DNA of 33,988 bases from Sporolactobacillus putidus (GCF_014647035.1 NZ_BMOK01000021.1:1-33988); one strand, 5' to 3'; positions 7,661 through 15,420 are shown, counted from the stretch's first letter. Translations and numbers: made by a program. Notes: generated by a model not told the origin, from the letters alone.

Positions 7661-8164
7661 ATGAAATTTATGTGTTCATTAATCACTGTAGAAGATATTA
7701 ATCGTTCAAGAGCATTCTATGAAAAACTGCTGCAACAAAAAGTTAAATATGATTTTGGTGAAAATATCCTTTTTGAGAGTGGCTTTGCCATTCATCTGAA
7801 ATCTCATTTTTCAAATTTGATTGATAATAGAGCGATGATAATGGGCGGCAATAATTTCGAACTTTATTTTGAACACGATGATGTGGATGCATTTGTCGAA
7901 AAATTAAAAAATAATAAAGTTGAATTGCTGCACGAAGCGAGGGAACAGCCTTGGCGGCAGAAAGTGGTTCGGTTTTATGACCCGGACAAAAACATTATTG
8001 AAGTAGGAGAATCTTTAGAATTCCTTTCGTTTCGCTTATCTGAAGAAGGGAAAAGCGCTGAAGAAATAGCGGAAATGATGACTATGACCGATCAGTTTGT
8101 GAAAGAATCCATATGTCAAATAAAGAAAGCCAGACGCGACTTGACGGAAAATCGAGGGGAATAA
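7661..8164 (+). CDS. VOC-superfamily protein with C-terminal extension
   Basis: This 167-aa protein contains a VOC fold: CSLITVEDINRSRAFYEKLLQQ as the first beta-alpha unit, a central NNFELYFEHDDVDAFVEKL, and RFYDPDKNIIEVGESLE as the last strand, where the Glu would be a metal ligand. The first-strand His of classic glyoxalases is absent (TVEDI), so metal binding may be incomplete. From about residue 125 there is a helical tail (RLSEEGKSAEEIAEMMTMTD) not part of the fold. GGGAGGTG precedes the ATG at 7661. It is convergent with the zinc-block permease and 36 bp from its end. The substrate is unknown. Confidence 0.85.
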   Translation: MKFMCSLITVEDINRSRAFYEKLLQQKVKYDFGENILFESGFAIHLKSHFSNLIDNRAMIMGGNNFELYFEHDDVDAFVEKLKNNKVELLHEAREQPWRQKVVRFYDPDKNIIEVGESLEFLSFRLSEEGKSAEEIAEMMTMTDQFVKESICQIKKARRDLTENRGE

Positions 8165-8200
8165 TCAGTTCGGGAATAGTAAAGGCGCGCCCTTTGTCTT

Positions 8201-9217
8201 TCAGAATGACCAGTGAATCATAAAATCGGCCAGTCTGGTGAGCAGGTAGACAACGGTTGCCGTGATTATGAAGAAGACAAGAACGAATCGAATCCTGAAA
8301 CAACCGAGCAGCACAAGAGTGTTTTTCACGTCCAGCATCGCTCCGAAAATGAGAAAAGCGACGATTGATCCCGGAGAGAACTGGTGGGTGAACGATGCGG
8401 CAAGAAAGGCGTCTGAAGTGGAGCAGACGGATAAAAAATAGGCGAGTGCCATCATGACGGCAGGCCCTGCTGCTGCGTTGGCCCCGATAGCGGTCATCAG
8501 ATCCCGGTTAAAAAAAGTCTGAAACAGGCTGGCCATCAATGCGCCGACAATAAAATATCTGGTCATGTCAAAGAATTCACTGCTGATGTGAAACATTTGA
8601 TCGTGCAGGGAAGGTTTTCCCGAGTGATGATGTTCGTGATCTGAATGCCTGATACCGATAAGATTCTCTTGTTTCAGGATGGATTGATTTCGAAAAAGAT
8701 AGTAGATGGAGGTGCCAATAATAAAGGAGGCAATGACGGTCAGGAACACGCGCGCATAAAGGATGGCCGGTTTGCTTTGAAAAGCATAAAAGGTAGACAG
8801 AACAACAATCGGGTTGATAATGGGGATAGAAACGATGAGGACAACACCGAGATGCTGCGGCAGTCCTTTTTTTATCAGGCCGCGAACGATCGGAATGATC
8901 ACGCATTCACAAACCGGGAACAGGAGTCCGGTAAAAGCAGCCGGAATCATGGCCAGGAAAGGGTTTTTCGGCAATAATTGCCGCACGACGTCCTCTCTTA
9001 TGTAGGTTTGGATAAAAACGGAGAGAATAACACCGGCCAGTATAAAGGGGACAGCCTCGACGATCATGCCCAGAAAAAGGGTGCTGAAAGAGTAGAACAC
9101 GGACGGCAGATAGTTAAAATAGGGATTGCCTTCGGTTTTCTCCAGAAAAATAAGAAGAAAAAGGAGAAGTGCGACGGTCAATGGATGATAGAGTACGCTT
9201 GGCTTAAACAGGTGCAC
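8201..9217 (-). CDS. UPF0718 (YcgR/YraQ) permease, candidate Zur-regulated transporter
   Basis: This 338-aa polytopic protein has eight or so hydrophobic segments. The duplicated family motif is seen as GLLFPVCECVIIPIVRGLIKKGLP (Cys103, Cys105) and, in the second half, FLSVCSTSDAFLAASF. Between the halves is a cytosolic His-rich loop, residues 191-210 (HSDHEHHHSG and following), suggesting metal contact. Relatives include YcgR of B. subtilis and the ArsP organoarsenical permeases; the native substrate is unknown. The start is GTG at 9217 with AGGGGG upstream. A Zur-box-like palindrome lies 37 bp upstream and the divergent neighbours are Zur-type genes, so a role in zinc limitation is inferred. 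The usual partner YcgQ (DUF1980) is not in the window. Confidence 0.85.
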   Translation of the reverse strand: MHLFKPSVLYHPLTVALLLFLLIFLEKTEGNPYFNYLPSVFYSFSTLFLGMIVEAVPFILAGVILSVFIQTYIREDVVRQLLPKNPFLAMIPAAFTGLLFPVCECVIIPIVRGLIKKGLPQHLGVVLIVSIPIINPIVVLSTFYAFQSKPAILYARVFLTVIASFIIGTSIYYLFRNQSILKQENLIGIRHSDHEHHHSGKPSLHDQMFHISSEFFDMTRYFIVGALMASLFQTFFNRDLMTAIGANAAAGPAVMMALAYFLSVCSTSDAFLAASFTHQFSPGSIVAFLIFGAMLDVKNTLVLLGCFRIRFVLVFFIITATVVYLLTRLADFMIHWSF

Positions 9218-9253
9218 GATTTGTCCCCCTTTAATCGACTATATGTGATTTGT

Positions 9254-9274
9254 AAATCGGAATGATTATTATTT
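9254..9274 (-). promoter_or_regulatory. Zur-box-like operator upstream of the permease
   Basis: The 21-bp site matches the B. subtilis Zur consensus AAATCGTAAT-N-ATTACGATTT at 17 of its 20 specified positions (differences at 9260, 9269 and 9270, all others identical). It is centred at 9264, 37-57 bp before the GTG start, where it could block transcription of the permease. The left half is well preserved and the right half degenerate. Confidence 0.6.
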
Positions 9275-9373
9275 AAACTATGAAGCGAAAAGGCTAATAA
9301 GAACAAGCATAGGAAGGGACCTCCTCTTTTAAATGTCTTGTCAAAGAAGCAGCATTGTGTTTTAATAGTGAAT

Positions 9374-9398
9374 GTAAATCGTAATAATTACGATTTAC
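9374..9398 (+). promoter_or_regulatory. Perfect Zur operator upstream of rpsN
   Basis: This is a 25-bp perfect palindrome centred on A9386 with the 15-bp core TCGTAATAATTACGA, identical to the established B. subtilis Zur consensus. It ends 2 bp before the ribosome binding site of the S14 gene, so bound Zur would occlude transcription or its start. Confidence 0.9.
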
Positions 9399-9416
9399 GA
9401 AGGAGTGGAAGAAAAA

Positions 9417-9686
9417 ATGGCCAAGAAGTCAAAAATGATCAAGGAAATGAAACGTGAAGCTCTGGTCGCAAAGTATGCCGATCAGCGTCTTGAACTGAGA
9501 GCTGAGGGGAACTATGCCGCGCTGGCAAAACTTCCACGCGATTCTTCGCCGACACGGCTCCATCATCGCTGCCCGCTGACCGGAAGGCCACGCGGCTATA
9601 TGAGCAAATTCAGAATGTCGCGGATTGCTTTCAGGGAATACGCGTACAAAGGACAAATACCCGGTGTCAAGAAAGCAAGCTGGTAA
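9417..9686 (+). CDS. rpsN: 30S ribosomal protein S14, zinc-independent (C-) paralogue
   Basis: This 89-aa S14 begins [17 protein letters not shown] and ends [22 protein letters not shown], a highly conserved tail, with [20 protein letters not shown] in the middle. The 89-residue length and the absence of the paired CxxC zinc-ribbon motifs (only one Cys) identify the zinc-free form. That form replaces the zinc-containing S14 when zinc is scarce, sparing the metal. AAGGAG at 9400-9405 selects the ATG at 9417; an in-frame GTG at 9405 overlaps this ribosome binding site and is rejected. It is directly controlled by the perfect Zur palindrome and precedes the znu genes. Confidence 0.95.
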   Translation: MAKKSKMIKEMKREALVAKYADQRLELRAEGNYAALAKLPRDSSPTRLHHRCPLTGRPRGYMSKFRMSRIAFREYAYKGQIPGVKKASW

Positions 9687-9702
9687 GGGAGAGTAATGAT
9701 TC

Positions 9703-9741
9703 ATGAAACAAAAACATAAAATTTTGATCTTTACATCTTAA
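9703..9741 (+). CDS. 12-codon mini-ORF between rpsN and znuA
   Basis: ATG at 9703 with AAGGGAGAG upstream encodes MKQKHKILIFTS. Its stop overlaps the first base or two of the znuA Zur box. It could be a leader peptide, the relic of a lost gene, or chance. There is no recognised homology. Confidence 0.25.
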   Translation: MKQKHKILIFTS

Positions 9742-9760
9742 ACCGTAATCGTTACGATTA
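9740..9760 (+). promoter_or_regulatory. Zur-box-like operator upstream of znuA
   Basis: AAACCGTAATCGTTACGATTA matches the 21-bp Zur consensus apart from three substitutions at 9743, 9751 and 9760, with the central CGTAA/TTACG arms intact. It is 38 bp upstream of znuA and separate from the rpsN box, so znuACB can be repressed independently of read-through from rpsN. Confidence 0.75.
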
Positions 9761-9798
9761 AATATTGGTAAAGTGATTAAAGAGGAGCGGCGGAATAC

Positions 9799-10710
9799 AT
9801 GAAGCGTCATTATTTCATTCATCGGTTTTTTATTTTGTTCGGTGTTATCGTCATGCTGCTGGGAGTGCTGGCGGGATGCGGAAAGGCACAGTCCAATAAC
9901 GGCGGTTCGTCAAAAATTAACATTGTTGCTGCCGAAGATTTTTACGGTGAGGTTGCACGGGCTGTCGGCGGCAATCATGTAAATGTGACATCGATAATTA
10001 ACAAACCAAGCATTGATCCGCATGAGTTTGAGCCGACAACGGCGACGGCTCAGTCCGTCAATAACGCCAAACTTGTGATCTATAATGGCATCGGTTATGA
10101 CAGTTGGATGGACAAACTCGTTTCTGCCGATCAAGGGAATAAAAAGGTGCTTCGCGTCGGTGAAGATCTGATGAACAAGAAAAGCGGGGACAATGAACAT
10201 TTGTGGTACGATCCTGAGACGATGCCGAAACTCGCTCAACGGATCGCTGCCGAACTGGCGAAGCTCGATCCTTCTCATGCGAAAGACTATCAAAAGAACG
10301 CCAATGCTTATATTGCGGAAATCAAACCGGTGAAAGACTTGGCTGCAAAACTTGCCAAACAAACAAACAACAAAACGGTGGATGTCTCCGAACCTGTTTT
10401 TGACCTTATGCTGCAGGCATTAAAGTATAAAATCAGTAATAAAGGCTTCGAACTTGCGGTTGAGAACGGAAGCGATCCGGCACCCAAGGACATCGCTGCC
10501 ATGCAAAGCGACATTATTCATCATCGTATCCATTTCTTTGTGGAAAACATTCAGGCAAGTGACCCGACCGTAGGCAGGATCGTTGCGCTCGCAAATAAAA
10601 ACAATGTGCCGGTCGTTAAAGTGACGGAGACGCTCCCTGACGGGCAAAGCTACAAGTCCTGGATGCTTGGCGAACTGCAGCAAATTGAAAAAACACAGAG
10701 CAATCGGTGA
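9799..10710 (+). CDS. znuA: Zinc ABC transporter substrate-binding lipoprotein
   Basis: This 303-aa cluster A-I binding protein has a signal peptide (about residues 1-26) ending in lipobox LAGC, so Cys27 would be lipidated and the protein anchored outside the membrane. The metal-binding family pattern is present: His75 in DPHEFEPT, His in NEHLWYDPE, His in RIHFFVEN, and an acidic residue in the C-terminal KVTETLPDG loop. The His-rich acidic loop of many ZnuA proteins is missing, replaced by a short KKSGDNEHLW. GAGGAGCGG precedes the ATG at 9799. It sits under a Zur box and is followed by the ATPase and permease genes. Manganese specificity is an alternative, but the Zur context favours zinc. 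Confidence 0.92.
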   Translation: MKRHYFIHRFFILFGVIVMLLGVLAGCGKAQSNNGGSSKINIVAAEDFYGEVARAVGGNHVNVTSIINKPSIDPHEFEPTTATAQSVNNAKLVIYNGIGYDSWMDKLVSADQGNKKVLRVGEDLMNKKSGDNEHLWYDPETMPKLAQRIAAELAKLDPSHAKDYQKNANAYIAEIKPVKDLAAKLAKQTNNKTVDVSEPVFDLMLQALKYKISNKGFELAVENGSDPAPKDIAAMQSDIIHHRIHFFVENIQASDPTVGRIVALANKNNVPVVKVTETLPDGQSYKSWMLGELQQIEKTQSNR

Positions 10711-10794
10711 CGTTTTCCGGCAAGAGACGAAAGTATAAGCGATGAAATGTTGCGAACGAGCCTATGCTCAATAATTAATGTCAGGAGGTTTTCC

Positions 10795-11559
10795 ATGACT
10801 GGCGAAATTAGGGTGGACAATCTGCAGGTCAGCTTTAACGGGGAAACGATATTGGATCATGTGTCCTTTCAGGCGAATCCGGGTGAAATGTTTGCGATAA
10901 TCGGACCAAACGGAGCGGGTAAATCGACGCTTTTGAAGACAATTCTCGGCCTTATCAGGCCTCAGGGCGGTCATGTTTCTCTTGAAGGGGAAACGGGGAA
11001 ACCGATCGTTGGCTACGTCCCCCAATCACGGACCATTGACGATGAGACGCCGATTCAGGCGGGGGATTTTGTTTCCCTTGGCCTTAAGGTCAGGATTATT
11101 CCCTGGATGTCGCCAAGCGAAAGAAGAAGTGTGAAGCGTGCGATGGAAATGACCCATACGCTTCATCTGGCAAAAAAACCGATTGGGAAACTTTCAGGTG
11201 GAGAACGACAGCGTGTTTTTTTGGCGCAGGCGCTTGTACGCGCCCCTGATATTCTTCTGCTCGATGAGTCGACCGCCAATCTGGATCCCAACGCGCAAGA
11301 ACAGATGATGCAGCTTATCAAGAGTGTCTGCCATGAACACAAGGTCACCGTGCTGTTCATCAGTCACGATCTTCATTTAGTGAAAGAATACGCCGACCGG
11401 GCACTCTTCATGTCACGCGGACACTATGAAACCGGCGGTGTCAACCATGTGATGGATAATAAAGCGATGGAATGGCTCTACCATTCAACGGATCATGAGA
11501 AACTGGGGCGGCGCGGATTATTTGAAATGGATAGAGAGCACAAGACAGGTTATTTTTAA
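10795..11559 (+). CDS. znuC: Zinc ABC transporter ATP-binding protein
   Basis: This 254-aa ATPase has Walker A GPNGAGKST, Q-loop VPQSRTID, signature LSGGERQRV, Walker B ILLLDES and the H-loop His in FISHD. The start at 10795 is set by AGGAGG at 10783-10788; the open frame reaches back to 10747 without a ribosome binding site. It powers zinc import through ZnuB and is the second gene of the znu cluster, 84 bp after znuA. The C-terminal 30 residues (LGRRGLFEMDREHKTGYF) are specific to the metal-import subfamily and variable. Confidence 0.94.
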   Translation: MTGEIRVDNLQVSFNGETILDHVSFQANPGEMFAIIGPNGAGKSTLLKTILGLIRPQGGHVSLEGETGKPIVGYVPQSRTIDDETPIQAGDFVSLGLKVRIIPWMSPSERRSVKRAMEMTHTLHLAKKPIGKLSGGERQRVFLAQALVRAPDILLLDESTANLDPNAQEQMMQLIKSVCHEHKVTVLFISHDLHLVKEYADRALFMSRGHYETGGVNHVMDNKAMEWLYHSTDHEKLGRRGLFEMDREHKTGYF

Positions 11560-11659
11560 AGGGATATAGAGAGAATAGCTTTTTTGTGATCAGTGCCTGA
11601 TGCTAGTTTCTCATGTGATTGTTCAGTAAATCTTTCATCACTTTGGAGGGCAGGAACTA

Positions 11660-12475
11660 ATGTTTCAATATGATTTTATGCAGCACGCATTTTTGGCCGG
11701 TACGCTTGTCGCCCTGATGTGCGGAACGATCGGGGTTTTTGTTATGGCGAGAAATCTCTCATTTATCGCGCATACATTCTCTCATATCGGATTTGCCGGC
11801 GCCTCTTTTGCTGTTTACGCAGGCATTGATCCCCTCGAAGGATTACTGCTTTTTACTTTGCTCAGCGCGCTGGGCGTTGGACAAATGGGGGTGAAAGCCT
11901 TCCGCCGTGACGCATCGGTCAGCGTCATTCTGAGCTTTTTTCTTGGGCTCGGAATCTTATTCCTCTCTCTGTCTAATAAGCAGTCGAATTTTACAGCAAC
12001 TCTTCTGTTCGGGAGTGTGGTTGGCATCAATATGCAGGACGTCTGGCAAATCGTCGGCCTGACTCTGCTCGTTCTGTTTGTACTCGCTCTGGGGTACCGT
12101 TTGCTTAAGTTTGACTCTTTTGATCAAGTAGGTGCTGCCGCTGCGGGATTGCCGATTCGCTGGATTTCTGTCGGCTTCCTGCTCCTGATGTCGGTAGCGG
12201 TGAGTGTGACGGTCCAGATTGTCGGTGCTCTGCTCGTTTTTGTACTGATGACGGTGCCGGCTGCCGCGGCGCGCTATTTCACGCAGTCAGTTTTTGCAAT
12301 GATCGTCGTTTCTTCATTATTGGCAGCTGCTGGTGTCTGGTTCGGACTTGTCATGGGCTACTATACCAGTGCTCCGGTCAGCTTTTACATCGCCAGCTTT
12401 GAAGCCGTCATGTATTTTACGGGTATCACTTATCAGCGGCTCATGCTGAGATATAAAAAGGTTCGTGCCAGTTAA
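11660..12475 (+). CDS. znuB: Zinc ABC transporter permease
   Basis: This 271-aa ABC-3 family integral membrane protein has about eight spans. It shows MARNLSFIAHTFSHIGFAGASFAVY, the conserved His-Ser-Gly-Phe type segment of this family, and VQIVGALLVFVLMTVPAAAARYFT in the second half. GGAGGG precedes the ATG at 11660. It follows znuC by 100 bp with no terminator in between that I can see, so the three genes form one unit. It forms the channel for zinc delivered by ZnuA and driven by ZnuC. Confidence 0.93.
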   Translation: MFQYDFMQHAFLAGTLVALMCGTIGVFVMARNLSFIAHTFSHIGFAGASFAVYAGIDPLEGLLLFTLLSALGVGQMGVKAFRRDASVSVILSFFLGLGILFLSLSNKQSNFTATLLFGSVVGINMQDVWQIVGLTLLVLFVLALGYRLLKFDSFDQVGAAAAGLPIRWISVGFLLLMSVAVSVTVQIVGALLVFVLMTVPAAAARYFTQSVFAMIVVSSLLAAAGVWFGLVMGYYTSAPVSFYIASFEAVMYFTGITYQRLMLRYKKVRAS

Positions 12476-12675
12476 TCGTGAACATTAGTCTTTAGACTCG
12501 ATTGTGACTGCTCTGATTTTTTCAGAAGGATACTGACCAGCTGCAAGTTTCTTAGAATAAAGCAGCCAATCGGTGTTGTTTGAGAAAAGAATGTAATGCG
12601 ATTTTTACATAAATCGGGAATCCTTATCAGTTCGGCAGGGCTCCTTTTTTATTTCCATAAGGAGACGCTTTGAAA

Positions 12676-12704
12676 TTGACACAGAAGAAAAATCAGGCTA
12701 TTAT
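12676..12704 (+). promoter_or_regulatory. Strong sigma-A-type promoter of the cstR block
   Basis: TTGACA at 12676-12681 and TATTAT at 12699-12704 are separated by exactly 17 bp. The -10 overlaps the CstR-type operator that follows. Confidence 0.85.
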
Positions 12705-12719
12705 ACCCTTATGGGTATA
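12702..12719 (+). promoter_or_regulatory. CstR/CsoR-family operator 1
   Basis: TATACCC and GGGTATA form perfect inverted arms around TTAT. This G/C-tract palindrome is the recognised operator type of CsoR/CstR/RcnR tetramers. It overlaps the -10 box and the ribosome binding site region, giving straightforward autorepression of cstR. Confidence 0.85.
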
Positions 12720-12734
12720 CTGGAGGCTAATAAC

Positions 12735-12998
12735 ATGAACTATACACCTCAAATGAAAAACCGCCTTAAGCGGATAGAAGGGCAGATTCGCGGAATTTTG
12801 CGGATGATGGAGCAAGATGAAGACTGTCGTAGTATCGTGACACAGTTAACTGCGGCGAGAACAGCCATCGACCGCTCTCTCGGTCTTGTCGTCGGAGCGA
12901 ATCTTGAAGAATGTCTGCGAAAACAAATCCAGGATGGGGATGAATCGACCCAGCAATTAATTAACGAAGCGGTACAGATGCTGGTTAAAAGCCGATGA
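12735..12998 (+). CDS. cstR: CstR persulfide-sensing transcriptional repressor
   Basis: This 87-aa all-helical CsoR-family repressor reads MNYTPQMKNRLKRIEGQIRG at the start and INEAVQMLVKSR at the end. It has Cys31 (EDCRSI) and Cys60 (LEECLRK). These positions equal Cys31/Cys60 of S. aureus CstR. Asn56 stands where copper-sensing CsoR has its His ligand, so the protein is expected to sense persulfides or polysulfides by disulfide/trisulfide formation rather than Cu(I). GGAGG selects the ATG at 12735; an earlier in-frame ATG at 12711 lies inside the operator. Downstream rhodaneses and CoA-disulfide reductase support the assignment. Confidence 0.92.
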   Translation: MNYTPQMKNRLKRIEGQIRGILRMMEQDEDCRSIVTQLTAARTAIDRSLGLVVGANLEECLRKQIQDGDESTQQLINEAVQMLVKSR

Positions 12999-13073
12999 TG
13001 CTTTTAAAAACAATTTTCTCCAGTGGGACGCCGGTCAGGGCAAATTTGATCGTTGATAAAGGAGAGGACAAGA

Positions 13074-13388
13074 TTGGGATGGTTTTTTGGATCGAAGTTC
13101 AGTAAGATCAGCACCTCAGAGTTGAAGGATTACTATTTGAAGAACAGGAAAGATAAATTTTTCCTGGATGTTCGGACACAGTCGGAATTCAGGACACAGT
13201 CCATATCGAATTTCACCAATGTTCCTTTGCAAAGTTTACAGAGTCATTTAAATAAAATTCCCAGGGATAAAGAAGTGGTTGTAATCTGTCAGAGCGGTAT
13301 GAGAAGTTCGATGGCATGCAGACTTTTGAAGAAGGCGGGGTATGAAAGGGTAACGAACGTGTCCGGTGGTATGAATCACTGGAGATAA
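13074..13388 (+). CDS. Single-domain rhodanese (sulfurtransferase)
   Basis: This 104-aa protein starts with TTG at 13074, placed 9 nt after AAAGGAG; an in-frame TTG at 13053 precedes that site and is rejected. The rhodanese fold is marked by KFFLDVRTQSEF, the active loop VICQSGMRSSMACRLL with Cys72 as the persulfide carrier, and VSGGMNHW at the end. It would move sulfane sulfur between low-molecular-weight thiols or proteins. A short hydrophobic N-terminus (GWFFGSKF) is not long enough for a membrane span. It belongs to the CstR block, 75 bp after cstR. Confidence 0.9.
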   Translation: MGWFFGSKFSKISTSELKDYYLKNRKDKFFLDVRTQSEFRTQSISNFTNVPLQSLQSHLNKIPRDKEVVVICQSGMRSSMACRLLKKAGYERVTNVSGGMNHWR

Positions 13389-13406
13389 TTTTTTATGCGG
13401 TTTAAA

Positions 13407-13422
13407 ATACCTGTATGGGTAT
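13407..13422 (+). promoter_or_regulatory. CstR/CsoR-family operator 2
   Basis: ATACCT and GGGTAT flank GTAT, the same spacing as operator 1 with one mismatched pair (T13412). It lies 28 bp before the second rhodanese, with a TATATT/TATTAT -10-like sequence at its 3' edge. The distal genes may therefore have their own CstR-controlled promoter. Confidence 0.7.
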
Positions 13423-13449
13423 ATTATCGAAAAATGGAGGAAGAAAAGC

Positions 13450-13752
13450 ATGTATGAAGAGATTATGCCTGAGGAAGTTGAACGTCTGCTCGGTAAAAAG
13501 AGCAGCCTTAGCATTATTGATGTACGAGAGCCATACGAGTTTGCGGAAGGCCACATTCCGGGTGCAAAAAATATTTCAGTCAATGCCATTCAATACCGGA
13601 TGGGTGAAATTGACAAGAAAACGGAACACATTATTGTTTGCCATTCCGGAAGCAGGAGCGGAGTGGCGTCGGCGATTTTGTCCGCTAACGGTTTCAAGGT
13701 GAAAAATATGAGCGGCGGCATGATGAACTGGACAGGGGACATTGAATATTGA
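13450..13752 (+). CDS. Single-domain rhodanese (sulfurtransferase)
   Basis: This 100-aa protein has the CDC25/rhodanese motifs LSIIDVREPYEFAEGHIPGA and the active loop VCHSGSRSGVAS with Cys64, closing MSGGMMNW. The loop CHSGSRS differs from the CQSGMRS of the preceding rhodanese, so the two are paralogues rather than a recent duplication and may have different acceptors. GGAGGA precedes the ATG at 13450. The stop is 12 bp before the CoA-disulfide reductase start, so these two are co-transcribed. Confidence 0.92.
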   Translation: MYEEIMPEEVERLLGKKSSLSIIDVREPYEFAEGHIPGAKNISVNAIQYRMGEIDKKTEHIIVCHSGSRSGVASAILSANGFKVKNMSGGMMNWTGDIEY

Positions 13753-13764
13753 GGAGGGGAGCAA

Positions 13765-15420
13765 ATGAAAATCGTGATTGTAGGCGGAGTTGCCGGAGGA
13801 ATGTCTGCAGCCACTCGTTTACGCCGGTTGAATGAAGACGCCGAAATCATCGTCCTGGAACGGGGGCCGTATGTATCTTTTGCGAACTGCGGACTCCCCT
13901 ATTATATCGGCGGAGTGATCAAGGATCGTTCAAAACTGCTGGTTCAGACTGCGGAAAAGCTGTATGATCGATTTCGTTTAGATGTACGCACGGAAAGCGA
14001 AGCGTTGAAAATTGATCGTCAGCTTCAAAAAGTCACGATTAATCATCAAGGTTACCTATATGACGAGCGTTATGACAAACTGATTCTTTCGACAGGCGCG
14101 AAGCCGATGGTACCCCCTATGAAAGGCAGCAGAGAAGCAGACAATCTGTACACATTGAGGGATGTTCCGGATGCCGAGCGGATTGTTCGCATGATCGAAA
14201 AAAACAGACCCGAGCGTGCAGCAATTATTGGTGCCGGTTTTATCGGTCTGGAGATGGCGGAAAATCTTTACCGGCGGGGCTTGAAAGTGACCGTGATCGA
14301 ACGGGCCGGCCAAGTCCTTCCGCCGCTGGACATTGAAATGGCTGCTGCCGTTGAGCAGGAGCTCATTTCCCGGGATATTCAAGTGCTCAAAGGCAAGACC
14401 GTTACCGAATTCGAAAATCATGGAGCCACAGTCATCATGGATGATGGAATCAAGCTGGAGGCTGATTTGACCATTTTATCCGTGGGTGTCCAGCCTGAAT
14501 CCTCCCTTGCCGATGATGCGGGCCTTGAGCTTGGGATGCGTCACGCGATCATCGTCAACGATCAGCTGCAGACGAGTGATCCGAATATCTACGCGATTGG
14601 TGACGCCATTTCGATCAGACATTTCGTCAGCGGCGCTGCGGCGGTCATTCCGCTCGCCTCGCCGGCCAATCGCCAGGGGCGAATGGTTGCCGATATCCTG
14701 AGCGGAATGGAAAGACATTACGCCGGCACACTTGGCACATCGATTGTCAGGGTGTTTGACCAGGCCGCCGCTGTTACCGGATTGAATGAAAAACAGCTGC
14801 GCAGCTCCGGAATCACTTATGAAACGGTTCATACCAGTCCTTATGATCACGCAACCTATTATCCCGGAAGCAAATCTATGCAATTAAAACTATTATTTGA
14901 ATCCCAAACCGGTCAATTGCTCGGTGCGCAGGCTGTCGGCGCGCAGGGCGTTGATAAGACGATCGATGTTCTCTCGACTGCCATTAAAGCGAAGATGACG
15001 GTTCATGATCTCACCGAACTGGAACTTGCTTACGCTCCGCCATTCAATTCGGCCAAATCGCCTGTCAATCTGCTTGGCTACGCCTCTCAGAATGTGCTGG
15101 AACATGAAGTCGATTCCATTCAGTGGAGCGAAGTTGACAAGGAGACGCATGAGGGCAGTCTGCTCATCGATGTACGGACGGAAAGTGAATATGACCAGGG
15201 AACCATTCCGGGGGCGATTAACATTCCGTTAGACAATTTGCGCGAGAGAATAGACGAACTGCCCAAACACAGAGAGATCATTGTCACCTGTCAGGTGGGG
15301 CTGCGCGGCTATCTTGCGGCCCGCATTCTCTCTCAGAAAGGTTATAAAGTCAAAAATCTGGATGGCGGATATAAACTTTATTCGACAGTCTTCCCGGCAA
15401 CAAGCAAAGAAGGGGTTTGA
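13765..15420 (+). CDS. cdr: CoA-disulfide reductase fused to a rhodanese domain
   Basis: This 551-aa flavoprotein has an FAD site VIVGGVAGGMSAATRLRRL (3-22), the single redox Cys42 in SFANCGLPYYIGG, an NAD(P)H site AAIIGAGFIGLEMAENL (about 152-168), and a second FAD segment YAIGDAI. After the dimerisation domain, a C-terminal rhodanese domain (about 455-545) carries the loop VTCQVGLRGYLAA with Cys509. The order matches CoADR-RHD enzymes, which reduce CoA disulfide or CoA persulfide with NAD(P)H; some act as persulfide or polysulfide reductases. In a CstR-controlled block it should detoxify sulfane sulfur. GAGGAGGGG precedes the ATG. It is complete, with all three reactive cysteines in place across domains. 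Confidence 0.93.
   Translation: MKIVIVGGVAGGMSAATRLRRLNEDAEIIVLERGPYVSFANCGLPYYIGGVIKDRSKLLVQTAEKLYDRFRLDVRTESEALKIDRQLQKVTINHQGYLYDERYDKLILSTGAKPMVPPMKGSREADNLYTLRDVPDAERIVRMIEKNRPERAAIIGAGFIGLEMAENLYRRGLKVTVIERAGQVLPPLDIEMAAAVEQELISRDIQVLKGKTVTEFENHGATVIMDDGIKLEADLTILSVGVQPESSLADDAGLELGMRHAIIVNDQLQTSDPNIYAIGDAISIRHFVSGAAAVIPLASPANRQGRMVADILSGMERHYAGTLGTSIVRVFDQAAAVTGLNEKQLRSSGITYETVHTSPYDHATYYPGSKSMQLKLLFESQTGQLLGAQAVGAQGVDKTIDVLSTAIKAKMTVHDLTELELAYAPPFNSAKSPVNLLGYASQNVLEHEVDSIQWSEVDKETHEGSLLIDVRTESEYDQGTIPGAINIPLDNLRERIDELPKHREIIVTCQVGLRGYLAARILSQKGYKVKNLDGGYKLYSTVFPATSKEGV

Noticed and set aside
12485-12500. Short AGTC-TTTA-GACT hairpin after znuB
   Set aside because: A four-base stem with no T-run is too weak to call a terminator.
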